From Thysanoteuthis rhombus (lineage: Eukaryota; Mollusca; Cephalopoda; Oegopsida; Thysanoteuthidae), in assembly GCA_963457665.1 (NCBI GenBank), contig OY735201.1, forward strand, positions 33,924,918 through 33,988,917: a stretch of DNA of 64,000 bases, written 5' to 3'. Shown piece by piece: positions 49,595 through 60,375 of the stretch. The translations under genes and the position numbers were made by a program. Positions within the stretch are counted from its first letter, which is position 1; each line of letters begins with the position of its first letter. The notes beneath the pieces were generated by a model that saw only the letters and a program-made list of their open reading frames with translations, had not been told where the DNA came from and did no database searches.

Positions 49595-50710
49595 CTAGGA
49601 GCATATAGGAAAAAAAGGTCTTGAAATCTTTATTTATAAAATTGGTAAATTTGACTTTTCTTGAAAAGTTCAATTTGATATAAATACGTAATATATTTTT
49701 CTTGTTTAAAGTTGAAGCTACAAATTATGGTATTCAAATCTGTCTTAAAATTTAAACAATTCAAAATTTGTGCAGTAGGATTGAACACTTCATTGGTTTG
49801 CAATACTACATCATAGATTATTTGTCTTGGACAGTGAATCACAAAGTGGGTGCTGCCATCCCCTTGGCGGCACTAAAAGATTCAAAAGGGATCGCTTAAA
49901 GGCAAGAGGCAGTAGGGGCATTGAAAGACAAAGGGTGGTGATGACTGCAAAGGGCAAAGAATATAAATCAATACCTCCTACCTTTGCATAAAGTTATATG
50001 TCTGAAAAGCTGATTTTACTGTAAAGCTATTTCTGTTTGAAGTTGAGATATTTTCTTTTTTTTCTGATTCAAAGAACCCCTATTGAATTAATCAGAACTG
50101 GATTGACATAAATTCATTGTGAAAGAGAAACTCACCATTGAATGGACATGGAAAAATTGATCTCATCACATCGGACCAATCCTTCGGATAAATTATTTGT
50201 ACATTAATCAATCAAGTACACTATTAGATATTTTTATGCAATTATATTTTTGGTTATAAAATAAATGCTTTAATTTTAGAAAAATATCAGAATTCAATTT
50301 TCAATGTATCACTTTCGGCCAATTTACGGGGAGCATTACTGGAATATATGCTCTCAAAGGATGTGGCAGTCCAGAGAAATTGAGGGAATGATTGCCTAGC
50401 TTTCCAGGTGAATTTAAGAATCTTGGAATAAAAGTCACAAGAAGAAAAGTGATAGAACAAAAGTCACAATTTAGCATTACCCTGAACTACCTAAAAAAAC
50501 GATAAGACCCAACTTTGGAATGTGAAAAATGTAAAATAAAATGAGTAATATTTTAATTCACTTAGTAATGACATTAATGATCTTGTTAATAAAATGAGGC
50601 ATATTTCAATTTAGTTGATATGATTTAAATAAATTTTTGAAAATTTTGAATGATCAAGGGCTTTATGGGATATATTTTGGCACAATTTAGGGAAGATGGT
50701 CCTGATTGGA

Positions 50711-50840
50711 GAGGTTCACATATTCACTCACTCAATGTTAAAAAATGACGAACAATGTTTACTTCTGTTTATCTTTCATTAATTCTGTAATTTCTCCTGT
50801 ACCATTTTTAACAATGTGTGAGTGAATGTGTGAACCTTTA
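50711..50840. mobile_element. inverted-repeat element, arms of about 37 bp
   Basis: GAGGTTCACATATTCACTCA (50711) pairs with the reverse complement of TGAGTGAATGTGTGAACC near 50818. CAATGTTAAAAAATG pairs with CATTTTTAACAATG. Further out, GGTCCTGATTGG and CGATTGGACC are partly inverted, so the element may span 50697-50862. It is MITE-like and lies in an intron of the minus-strand gene. Confidence 0.65.
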
Positions 50841-50975
50841 CAATTTACGATTGGACCTAAACAACACAGATATTGGTAAATCAAAATCAATGTAAAAACT
50901 TTTATCATTCATATATTTTTTAAATTGAACTAATGTAGATGAAATATCTCACTCAGTAAATATTATTTACAAAGC

Positions 50976-51016
50976 AATTAAACTAGCACAGGCAAAATGC
51001 TTGTGCTAGTTTAATT
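50976..51016. repeat. perfect 15-bp-arm hairpin
   Basis: AATTAAACTAGCACA and its exact reverse complement TGTGCTAGTTTAATT are separated by an 11-base loop. Just to the right begins the large foldback at 51036. Confidence 0.9.
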
Positions 51017-51035
51017 TTTTGTTTACTAAAGAAAG

Positions 51036-51866
51036 GTTCATGTGCAGTTTGTCAACACCCAGATTGTCTAAACTATCATAAGTGCAAAATCTAACTTTGT
51101 CCATGATTTTGTGTTAAAACATTGGAAATTGCAGAAATAATAAAATATGTTTTTTAAACACTGAGATATCATTATTTTTTAATTCTCATGTATTATATTG
51201 TTAAGACACTGGATATTACATAATTTGTAATAATTTGATTTTTTTAAAAAAATACCCTGTGAAATTATTTTTTTAAAAGATTTTCATATTGTTAAAGCAC
51301 TGTTGATATATACAAATAATATTTTTCATAAAAGAAATTAACATAATTTTAATGTTTACAATTGGACAACTTTTCACGCTGTTAATTTTATGTATATCTT
51401 TGATTCTATAGATTTTTCTCACAGAAAGATTATATCAAGTTTTTTTCCGATCTGTCTCAATGATAACACAAATATTTTGACAACAAAATAATCTTTTATA
51501 TATATATATTATATCTTTTTTCTCAGGTATGAATTTCAAAAATTTTTATGAAAAATATTATTTTTTCTTATAATAACTACTTTAACAATGCAAAAATATA
51601 AAAATTAGAAAAAAAAATTCATTTGAAATTTAAAAAATCCTTTTCTTTTTTTGATTCTACAATTTCCAGTGTCTTAACAGAATAAAATATAAGAATTTAG
51701 AAGAGTATTATAATAATATTCTGGATATTTAAAAGAAAAAGTATTGACTGACTCTGCAATTTCCAATACTTCTTACTCAAAACTGGACAAAATTAGTTTT
51801 AACAGTTCTTGATATAATAGTTTAGACATTATGGTCAAAGACATTCTGGATGCAGACAAAGTGAAC
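51036..51866. mobile_element. second large foldback element, arms of about 300-330 bp
   Basis: The left arm (51036-51340) and the right arm (51541-51866, reverse complement) correspond in order: TGTCTAAACTATCATA/TGTCTAAACTATTATA, CTAACTTTGTCCA/CTAATTTTGTCCA, ATTGGAAATTGCAGA/ATTGGAAATTGCAGA, GTTAAGACACTGGATATT/GTTAAGACACTGGAAATT and AATAATATTTTTCATAAAA (identical). The loop is about 200 bp. No coding capacity. Confidence 0.75.
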
Positions 51867-52013
51867 AGTCACCCTAGAAAGCACTCAGAGATATGGACAG
51901 ACAGATAGATGGAATTACATATTCTTTTCCGACTTCATTGTCAGAGGTAATGAGAAGGAAACTGATTTAGATTAAGAGATTACTTATTTTTAAAGATATT
52001 GCTTACATCATTT

Positions 52014-52480
52014 ACCTCTGCAAATGAAGTTGGAGAAGTATATGTTTTTGACCATGTCTTTCCATCTGTATGTCTGTCTACAAGATCTCTATCTTGTAGA
52101 AGGTTGGGCAATGGGATAAGGAAGAGTTGCTTAAATTTGAGGGTGGATCCAGGAATTCTTTTTTTGATTGTGAGATATTTTCCTGTTTTTTTTTGTTCAT
52201 TTATGTACATGCTCATGACTGTTTACACAATATCTCCATAAGTCCTCAAAGAATTTTAATGAAATTTAGTGGATCCATGCACAATTATCTCCCCTATATC
52301 GTAGTTAGATGTCTAAACCACATTATATTGCTAAAATTTCATGTCTGTCTATATAATATCTCCAGAAGTCCTCTATGAATTTGGATGAAATTTTATGGAA
52401 AGGTGGGTTATAGGCCATCAAAAAAGTGAGTACATTTTGGGGCACAATTACTCTCCCTTCGCAATAGTGTTGGCAGAGAT
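52014..52480 (+). mobile_element. ACCTCTGCnAA...TTGGCAGAGGT element, copy 1
   Basis: The head ACCTCTGCAAATGAAGTTGG and tail TTGGCAGAGATATGCCCTCTC are short inverted termini. In between are internal repeats of the type ATATCTCCAtAAGTCCTCAA, AGAATTTTAATGAAATTT and GGGTGGATCCAGGAATTC. A head of a further copy in opposite orientation lies at about 51895-51950 (minus strand ACCTCTGACAATGAAGTC). I believe this repeat type is widespread in marine invertebrates, but its class is unclear to me. Confidence 0.55.
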
Positions 52481-52615
52481 ATGCCCTCTCTGGGTGCTTT
52501 TGAATTTGTAGTTACTGAATGAATTAAAATATTGCTCAATTTATTGAGAGAAAAAAAATTTATGACTTTTCTCCTACCCAGAAACCAAAGCTGTGGCTTT
52601 TCTTCCAATTATGCC

Positions 52616-52629
52616 GGGGGGGGGGGGGG
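52616..52629. repeat. G homopolymer run
   Basis: About 14 consecutive G. A similar run occurs at 58325-58337. Confidence 0.9.
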
Positions 52630-53147
52630 ATTCGCTACTTTTTTACTTTTGTTCCATGACTTTTATTCTCGTCACCGAATTTAAAAACCATTCCCCGATC
52701 TCACAATTAAAAGCTGATTTCGAAAAAGAGTATACTTGAAGAAAAATCAACCAAAAAAAACAACCAAAATTAGAAAAAGTCAACCAATCTTCGGTTTTTT
52801 TTTCAAAACTATATCAAAAATTTTTCAAGCTTCAAAATAATTATAAAACAAACTCTTTGTTGTTAATTTTATCCAGATACCCAGTGAGAAAAAAATTATT
52901 TCTAGTATTTGATTAACTATAAAAAATTTAAAAAAAATTTACTTCCCCAATACAAAATTAACTCTTCGAAATCCATGAATGAGAATCAGTAAAGTTGTTA
53001 CAAATTCCAAATATTTGTATTAATAGAAAATCTAACACAAATAAACTTTCCGCAAGAATTAAAAATTATGAATAACAACATAAGGTGAAGTTTATTTCCC
53101 ACTTTCAGATACTCGTGTCAATTGCATGACTATATATTTCGCAACGG

Positions 53148-53360
53148 ATGATTTCCTCCAGAATAACTTCCACAAACACACATTCATATACCCTATACCC
53201 GACAGATATCATTGTTAAAGCAAAGATGACTACTACACGTACACGAACATTTATTGTCCAACGGCCACAGACAGCTGCCTACACAACAGACAACATCGCA
53301 CTTGTTCATTCTCTACGACATTCCAGGCGTAACTTTGTTGAAAAATGTGAACGTCTTCTG
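53148..53360 (+). CDS. plus-strand ORF with donor-like end, inside the first intron of the minus-strand gene
   Basis: An ATG at 53148, with a second in-frame ATG at 53226 (MTTTRTRTFIVQRPQ), opens a frame reading TTDNIALVHSLRHSRRNFVE and KCERLL. Just after the CTG at 53360 comes GTAAAA, a plausible donor; the frame otherwise runs into a Lys/Arg tail from purine-rich DNA and stops at 53390. Codon use (CGT, CGA, CGG, GCC) is more protein-like than the neighbourhood. It could be a first exon antisense to the minus-strand gene, or a relic. Not recognised. Confidence 0.3.
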
Positions 53361-53718
53361 GTAAAAAAAAGGAAGAGGAAAAGGAAATGACAAGCTTACT
53401 TAGGTTTATTACGGAAATTATAGCTTAAGTTGTTGTTGTTCGTCTGTAGTGTGTCACAGGTATTTTTGTTTCTCCCACCTGAGAAGCACTTGTCCTTTCT
53501 ATCTATTGGTGGCCAACATTCGTTTGAAATAGATTCAGCCACTGCTCTACAAAATCATACATTTCTGGAAAAAATTACATTGTTGAACTTCTGAGGTAAA
53601 GTAATAATTATATCATTGGATCTTAAAGGGTAAGTTACACTGAATACATTTTATTAATCTCTTATCTTTTTTTCACCTGTTCCTCATCGGTTTATTTATC
53701 TATCATTTTTTTTTTTAC

Positions 53719-53835
53719 CTGTTTCCGATCGGTGGGACTGGGAGGGGTTGTTCCAACAACTTTGTCCAAGTTTTTTAGCGCGTCTTTATGGGTTCGTTCA
53801 TATTCGTTTAAAATATCTTTTAAGCCTTTAATCAT
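53719..53835 (-). CDS. first coding exon of an unidentified minus-strand gene
   Basis: On the minus strand an ATG at 53835 opens 39 codons starting MIKGLKDILNEYERTHKDAL, then KNLDKVVGTTPPSPTDRKQ. The exon ends exactly in phase 0 at donor CAG|GTAAAA. An in-frame TAG lies upstream, so this ATG is the first possible start. The first 25 residues look helical and charged; the end is Pro/Ser/Thr-rich. Codons such as ACG, GCG, CGA and CGG are unusual for this window. I do not recognise the family. Its upstream side (about 53.85-54.0 kb) is the likely promoter area. Confidence 0.6.
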
Positions 53836-54842
53836 CGTTTTTTCGGTCAGTTTAAAAAACTAGGCGTCAATTAGCAAAAATAAATACCTGAAACATACTT
53901 TCAAAACTTACAAAAGTTGATTAGTTCAATAGCCTGCGGACAGATAAGAGAACAGCTTTCCGATAACAAATATTTACTCACGAATTCATTTACAAAAAAG
54001 AAAAAAGTTTATCATAAACTTGAATTACGTTGTCGAATCGATAAGTAATTGAAGAAATTGTTTATCAGTTACACTGTGAACATTAAGCTTGACTTTGACT
54101 CAATTAAAAACAGATTCCTGTGCATGGGAAGACATAGACTGTTAGTGGAGAAATCACACTTGTTGCTTGCATTGTACTTTTATACGGGCTGTGTGGGCTA
54201 CTTACTTAGTTTAGGAATTTCTTCTCTATAATAGAAAAAAATCTCACTATTTTCGCTGTTGATGGATACATTGAATACTATGAGATTTTCATTTATAGGT
54301 ATATAGCTGAAAACAACACAAAAGTAAAAAAAAAAGATATATTTAAAAGTATTCGAATAATCCTACAAACGGCGAGAGAATCGTATTAATACATATACAT
54401 TTTTTCATAATATGCTTTCAATCAGTAAGGCTTTCGTTCGTTACTTGTTAAGTTTGAAAAAGAAAAGTATCTTTTATTTGAGGTGACTGGGTTGCAACCA
54501 ACTATGAAGCTGAATTTGAACTGGAGAAATCGCACTAATATAAGAAAAACACACTTTACCTTGATAGTGCTGTTTTGATTAGTGTGAATATATTTGATAT
54601 GTACACACACACACAGCACTTTGAATAGTGCTATTTTGATGTATATTATTTTTTGGATTAGGTATTCCTAAGCAAATGAATGAAACTAATCATAAGCTGT
54701 GGAAAAAAAAAAAAACCAATGAAATTCAAATTATCATAAGATTCTGATTAGTACAGACTTGTGTTGGAACCAATTAACCACATTATTCAAGGCATTTGTA
54801 CACAACGCGCATGCGCGAGCACACACACACATACACCCTTTT

Positions 54843-55110
54843 TCTGGCCTGTTCTTCAGGATCAAAGTGTAGTATCTGTTTCACGGCATAGACCAAGGAG
54901 TTGATACTGACACTTGCCTGTCGAATGGGCTGGAGAGGGAGTGTGTGTCAAAGACCGAATGTGCCGGTGCAAGTGTTAGCCAATGAGGTTTAACTGAGGC
55001 TGCGTTTGCTAAGCGCATTGGGGAGCCTTTAGACTCGTCCTTAGGCTCTCCTGCGGGGTCTCTGTTTCCCTGGAGCAGCACTGCTCCATTGCAGCTAAAG
55101 GAGCAGGTCC
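54843..55110 (+). mobile_element. U2 snRNA-headed repeat, diverged copy
   Basis: TTCTGGCCTGTTCTTCAGGA is followed by TCAAAGTGTAGTATCTGTTTC, matching the U2 5' region including GTAGTATCTGTT. The body has GTGCCGGTGCAAGTG, AACTGAGGCTGCGTTTGCTA, AGCGCATTGGGGAGCC and GACTCGTCCTTAGGC, which parallel GTGCTGGTGCAATG, CACTGAGGCATTGCTA, AGCATCAGGAGCC and GATTCGTCCTGGGC of unit A. It belongs to the same family but is older or another subfamily, and is GC-rich compared with its surroundings. Confidence 0.6.
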
Positions 55111-55295
55111 CCTGGTGGACGCTTTCGTGGCGGACGTTGTCTAGCCATTACGATGCGCTTTTCAACGGTAGCCGCGTCGGCTGGAGCCAATTTTGGAAGG
55201 GTTGTTCCTATTTCTTCCCATGTTAAGCCCGACCTTGTGTCAAATATTGCTGTGGTGGAACAGTGTTTGAATAGCACACACACACACTTGTACAA
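55095..55295 (-). other. GC-rich minus-strand ORF of unknown nature
   Basis: The frame reads FDTRSGLTWEEIGTTLPKLA, then PADAATVEKRIVMARQRPP. Base composition is well above background and continuous with the U2-headed repeat to its left, so it may be part of an element rather than a host exon. No family was recognised. The plus strand also has an open frame (55153-55344) in the same DNA. Confidence 0.25.
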
Positions 55296-55809
55296 TGGTC
55301 AACTTGAATGGTTTCGCTTTGAAAGTGCTAAAACTTTCATGTAAACACATAGAAAAGAGTACACTTCATTAATGTAATAAAAGGAGTAACTTGATTGAAA
55401 ATAAATTTTTGATGAATCAGTTTCATTGGATAATTAGGTTATTCAGTATTTTTTTTAGGATGACGAGCCATGTTTCCCAAATTTCTTTTCAAAGGAATGA
55501 ATTAAAACATTTAGTGATCAACGGTTGTAAGAAATAGCAGATCGTTTGAATTTCCTTTACTTCAAATAGTTATGAATAACATAACATTACCTGCAGTAAT
55601 TTATAGACTTCTCCTTTCATATAATCTATACAAAATTTTGTTCGGGCAATGGCATATTTTTAAATTCATGTTTTAAATATAAGGTTGTAGAAGAAATTTA
55701 AATTTTAATTTCAGGTTTTGTAGGCCAAGACTATTTTTTTTGTTTCATATGACATAAAATATTAGTAAATTACTTTGAAATCTCAATCTGTCTTAGTTAT
55801 TGATCTTTC

Positions 55810-56007
55810 TTGATGAGCTGTAAAATATACTATTTCTGTAAAATGCTGGAATATAACATGGATGGTGTGCAAGGCAAAGGTATTTGGAAGATTAATGCTC
55901 ACTACGATTCATCCGAGCCCCAGGGACCGCCCAACACCCAGAGTGTTAAATGCTATGAGAACCGTAGGGCTTTCCAAATACAAATGAATTTATCGGAAGA
56001 TGAATAA
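55810..56007 (+). other. protein-like plus-strand ORF, unassigned
   Basis: The later part (GIWKINAHYDSSEPQGPPNT, QSVKCYENRRAFQIQM) is GC-richer and more balanced than its surroundings. The flanks GTATTTGGAA and TTCCAAATAC form an inverted 10-bp pair around it. It could be a relic exon or part of a repeat. No family was recognised. Confidence 0.2.
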
Positions 56008-56440
56008 ATTAAACAGAATAGAAGTGATCAAAATGAGAAAAGTTCCTGGTGTGTAGTCATACATTTCAGGAATATCTGACAGTTAGATACTTTCTGATCT
56101 GGTGTAAGTGAGGGAAATTCTCTTGATCTACGACTAATTCAGTCAGACTTGAAGTGTGTCAAATTTCGGCTTGCACTGGGTGAAAAGAACCTTAGGGCTG
56201 GCACTGCAAAGCCCCATAAATCTTAATTCTTTACTTATTGAACTGATTAATTCAATGAAGTTTTATTCAATTTGATCCTAAGTGGAGAAGTCTTTTGAAT
56301 AAGCAAGTGATCTAGATGAGAGGTTGGACAAACAATAATGTCTCTGTCTATAACTGATTCAACTTGAGAAATGTCATTTTTTGCAATGTGAGATGAGGAA
56401 TTACCTTGCAACAAAATGACACTCCTTCTATTCACCATAC

Positions 56441-56751
56441 CAGTGGTGTGACTAGATATTCAGGGATGGGGGGGGGCTTGGCTTTTTAAGCTGTTACCCT
56501 CAACATTCAGTGAGATTTGATGAAAAAGAATAATTTGCAATAAATAGAATGCACTATCACTTAATTGGTGAAAACTACACCAAAGGCTGAATTATTATTT
56601 ATGCAATTCATGTATGTAAAAATAAATCCTTGTTGTTGTACAATATCAGTAGAAATGCAGTAGGTGAACTACTATTTATTAAGTTTGAGGTGGGGGTACT
56701 CTATTGGGGGCTTCAGCAAATAGACCCCTCTCTTCCCCAGCTATGCCTCTG
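56441..56751. mobile_element. hAT-type MITE with CAGTGGnGTnnCTAG ends (candidate)
   Basis: Starts CAGTGGTGTGACTAGATATT with a G-run and ends CCCCAGCTATGCCTCTG, an imperfect inverted copy of the common CAGTGGCGTAGCTAGG hAT terminus. I could not match an 8-bp duplication at the flanks. Confidence 0.5.
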
Positions 56752-56867
56752 CTGGGTAATGTTAGAGTTTTGCATATACTGTTTCAAGCTGAACTGGGTA
56801 TTTATATACATTGTATTAAACCACTCCTGTGTAATCAAATCCTCATAATCTTAAAGGGAAGATACAG

Positions 56868-57711
56868 ACCTGCCAAGGATAGTAAGATAAAATTATTGAG
56901 AGATATTTTCGTATTTTTTCAATATATTTCTGTATCCATTCCTGTCTTTCAACATGGTACCTGCAATAGTTCCCAATGACATTTTGTGAAAGGGTAGGTT
57001 ACGTATTATGTGAGATGTGATTAAATTTTGGGGTGAATCGAGGAATTCGTGAGATATTTTTCCATTTTTTGTTTCCTCCCTATGTTTCTGTATCTGCACC
57101 TGTCTATCAAAACAATATCTCCAAAAGTCCTCAAAGAATGTCAATGAAATTTTGTGATAAGGTAAACAACAGGGCTGAGGGAGAAGTAATCAAATTTAAG
57201 AATGGTTCTATGAACAATAACTTGGACACAGTTTGAAGAAATGTACATTCATAGTCATCCATTTTGAATTTCAAAATAGCCATCTTGAAGTTCATGGAAA
57301 AACTGGCAACAATTTCTTTCTTGATCTGGATGGTTTTTAGATATGATTGAACCTGGTTGCCAAAATTCTACTCCTACAGAACAATAACTTCTACTTTCCG
57401 ATAGACCAAGTGTTATTTTGAATTTTCTATTAAAAAGAAAATTACACAATGATGAATTTCAGTTAAATTTTATGGGAGAGTTGGCAGTAGGTTGAGGAAG
57501 AATTGGTTAAATTCTAAAGTGAATCCAGGTATGTTTTTTCAAATTAAAGATATTTTTCCATTGTTTTGCATACATTCAGCACTGTCCACACATTATCTCT
57601 AACAGCTCTCAAGAAATCTCAATGAAATGTTGTGAGAGTGGGGAGTAAGCTAAGGAAGAAGTGATTGAAATTTCGGGTGGATTCATGTAAATTATTTCTA
57701 TTAGCAGAGGT
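56868..57711 (+). mobile_element. ACCTCTGCnAA...TTGGCAGAGGT element, copy 2 (longer)
   Basis: The head ACCTGCCAAGGATAG and tail TTAGCAGAGGTATGTGCTCT enclose three degenerate internal units, each with ATATCTCCAAAAGTCCTCAA-like, AATGAAATTTTGTGA-like and GAAGTGATTGAAATT-like parts. It is about 840 bp, longer than copy 1 because of unit duplication. Confidence 0.5.
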
Positions 57712-58007
57712 ATGTGCTCTCTGAAGGCTTTCTAATTTTATATGGGGGTAGGTTTTATACGGAGTGATTACTATCATTAAGCTACAAGAAAGACAGATCT
57801 ATGATACCAAAATATAAACCAGAGACATGTAGGTAGACAAAAATACAAAAATTGTTTGGCCACCTTGGATGGTACAAAATCAAATCTGGTACCTGGATTA
57901 ATGTGAATATACTTAGATAGGAAATTTATAGCAAGGATACCATAGGGAAAAATTAAGTGCCAATATATACAAAAAAGTTTGTTGGTAAGTAAAATAAAAG
58001 TTTGTTC

Positions 58008-58280
58008 AGATAGTATAATGATTAGCATGTCTATCTCGCATACAGAAGGTCTAGGGTTCAATTCCCAGTATGAATGAAGAATGTGGAAAACTCTTTTTTA
58101 GGACAAATTTCCCCTGTGCAATCAGCAACTAATAGAGTACATTTTAAGCTATGTGATTTGGGTGGAAATATCTCTTCAGTGGACTTGCATCCTGCCAAGG
58201 GGGTGGTCATGAAAAATTGTAGGTATAAAGTCCTGGTCTCAACCAGACTTGAAACTTGCAAAGATCACTAAGCTGATGTA
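58008..58280 (+). mobile_element. tRNA-headed SINE-like element
   Basis: A tRNA-like head has box A TATAATGATTAGCATG, an anticodon-arm-like TCTATCTCGCATACAGA (CGC, alanine-like) and box B GGGTTCAATTCCCAG. A body of about 200 bp follows. It is too diverged in the acceptor stem and 3' side for a tRNA gene. Confidence 0.55.
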
Positions 58281-59807
58281 TGGAACAGAAACAAGGACTG
58301 TGTCACCAAATGTCATACTCCAATGGGGGGGGGGGGTGTCTCTGAGGAGACATGACGCTTAAAAAAAAAACAATGTAAAGTTCATGTATTATATTTATGT
58401 GAATATATAGATATTTTTCTAACACTGAAACTGAAAGCACTCACTGGGCAAGCAGGCTAAATGTGGGGTAGAGGTTCAAGCTATCCTGAATTTTTTTCTC
58501 AAATGAAAATGCAGGAAAAAACTGGTTTCAGCCAAAATCGTGGGGAAGAGTGAGAGACAAAGAATATTATGGGAGAACTATGCAAAATGTAGAGAGACTT
58601 GGTAGGTCTGATGATAGTGTTTTGATTGATTTTTAAAAAAATTCTTTTAATGATAGCATTGTTTTGATTGGTGCTCTTTTTATTCCTCCTCCAATTCTTT
58701 TATGAATCACTCTTAAATAATCTGAATGGTTTCACTCGATTCCTTCAAGTTAGTTTTAGGTTCTGTGGATGAGGTTTTTGGATCATTTTCCATTCCAGAC
58801 TACAAATCATCATTGATTGATGTTGTTGTCCAACCTCTCTTGGTTTTCTCAACTGATTTATCCCCTTTGCAAAATTTTTCAAATTGAAATCTTACTATTC
58901 GCACCGTAACATCATTTCCCTCAAATGCAGAATTCTTATTCCCCTCTACTTAAGCTCTTATATAAACGGCTTAAACACTAATGTGAGAATAGAAACAGGA
59001 AAATCATGCATTAAAAGCTTTCAATATTAGTCTAGAAATGTATCAAAATGAATAAGATTAATTTAAATTTCCATTACACAATCAACAAATATATTCAAAA
59101 ATAAAAAAAAACATGTTTACTGCAAAATTGACAATTATTTCTGAAGCTGTGATGAAGAAAAAGGTACCATTTTTAACACTGATGTATATCATTCCATTAT
59201 TTTCTGGTCCAAATGAGTATTAAAATGTGATCAGATTTTTCTTATTCTGTAGTTTCATCATTTATTGTCATTCATGTGAGAAAGAATTTTTGTTTTGCAC
59301 TTAATGAATGGAAGAAAAAAAGTAAAAATGTGCAAATGATGATGTTACTTTAAATATTACCTGTATAAGTACATGTAGATTTTTCTATTATAGAAAATTC
59401 AATAAGATAGCTAAAATAGAGAAAAAGGACGAAAAATTCATTTATTTTTTTATGTACCTAAAAATCAAAATCTATGGTTCAGTCTTCAATTGAATTCTAC
59501 TAACCAATATGCATTTCAAGAATGGCATTCTTCTGTGTTTTGCTTTCAAGAGTAATCTTTAAGATTAATCTTTATAGTTAAAATTGCTGGAAATCTTCTT
59601 ATAATTCTGCTCAACTCAAAGAATAGTTCTGAAGTATATTTTTAATGTAATAACCCTCCGATATAAGTCTATTCCGAAGTAGAATTCAGTTAATTTTTGG
59701 TAGCAAGGGAGATAACTTCCTTTATAGTCTTCTCAATTTTACATTATGTCCCTTGTTGGACCACTTGATCTCGGAATTGACAAGTTTGCTGCTTTCATTT
59801 GTCTTAT

Positions 59808-59880
59808 ATAACCATAATCCTAACCTTAAACCTAATATTAACTGACACAAACCCTAAATCTAACCTAAATACTAATCCTA
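59808..59880. repeat. degenerate CCTAA-rich tract
   Basis: Loose repeats of CCTAAc/t (ATCCTAACC, AAACCTAAT, AACCCTAAATC, AACCTAAATA, AATCCTAAC) resemble decayed telomere-type (TTAGGG) DNA or a simple minisatellite. Confidence 0.4.
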
Positions 59881-60375
59881 ACTCATATCCTTTGTAGTTA
59901 AATTTAATGAAATACATTTTCAAATGGTCAAGTTTCCTGTTTTCATTTGTCCTGTAATTGAATTGACTTATATCCTTTGTAAATGTATTGAAATGTATGT
60001 TTTATTTCAAAATAGTTTTAAATTGTCAAATTAGTTTACACTGCTTCAGTGTATAATTACCAAAATGAAGATCTACTGAATGTAAAAACATATACCTCAA
60101 AGAATCTGTTTTCTTATGTAGCAATGGCATGGTTTATTTCTGTTCTGATCTAATAAATTCAAACTTTTTTGGTCAGTGTTTTTTTCCAAATTTCTCATGA
60201 TAAAATCTTTCAAGTGAACAAATCTTAGCATAATCATATTTAGAATAGCATATTATCACAATTCATCCTAAATTTGAAAAGTTTTTTTACAAAAATCTAT
60301 TCTGGTTATACATATATATATCACAAAAATGAAAAAACTGAGGATACATCGAACAGATTTGATTGAGGTTAGCAT

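Noticed and set aside
58015-58085. tRNA gene (alanine-like)
   Set aside because: Box A and B are present but the acceptor stem does not pair and a SINE-like body follows directly.
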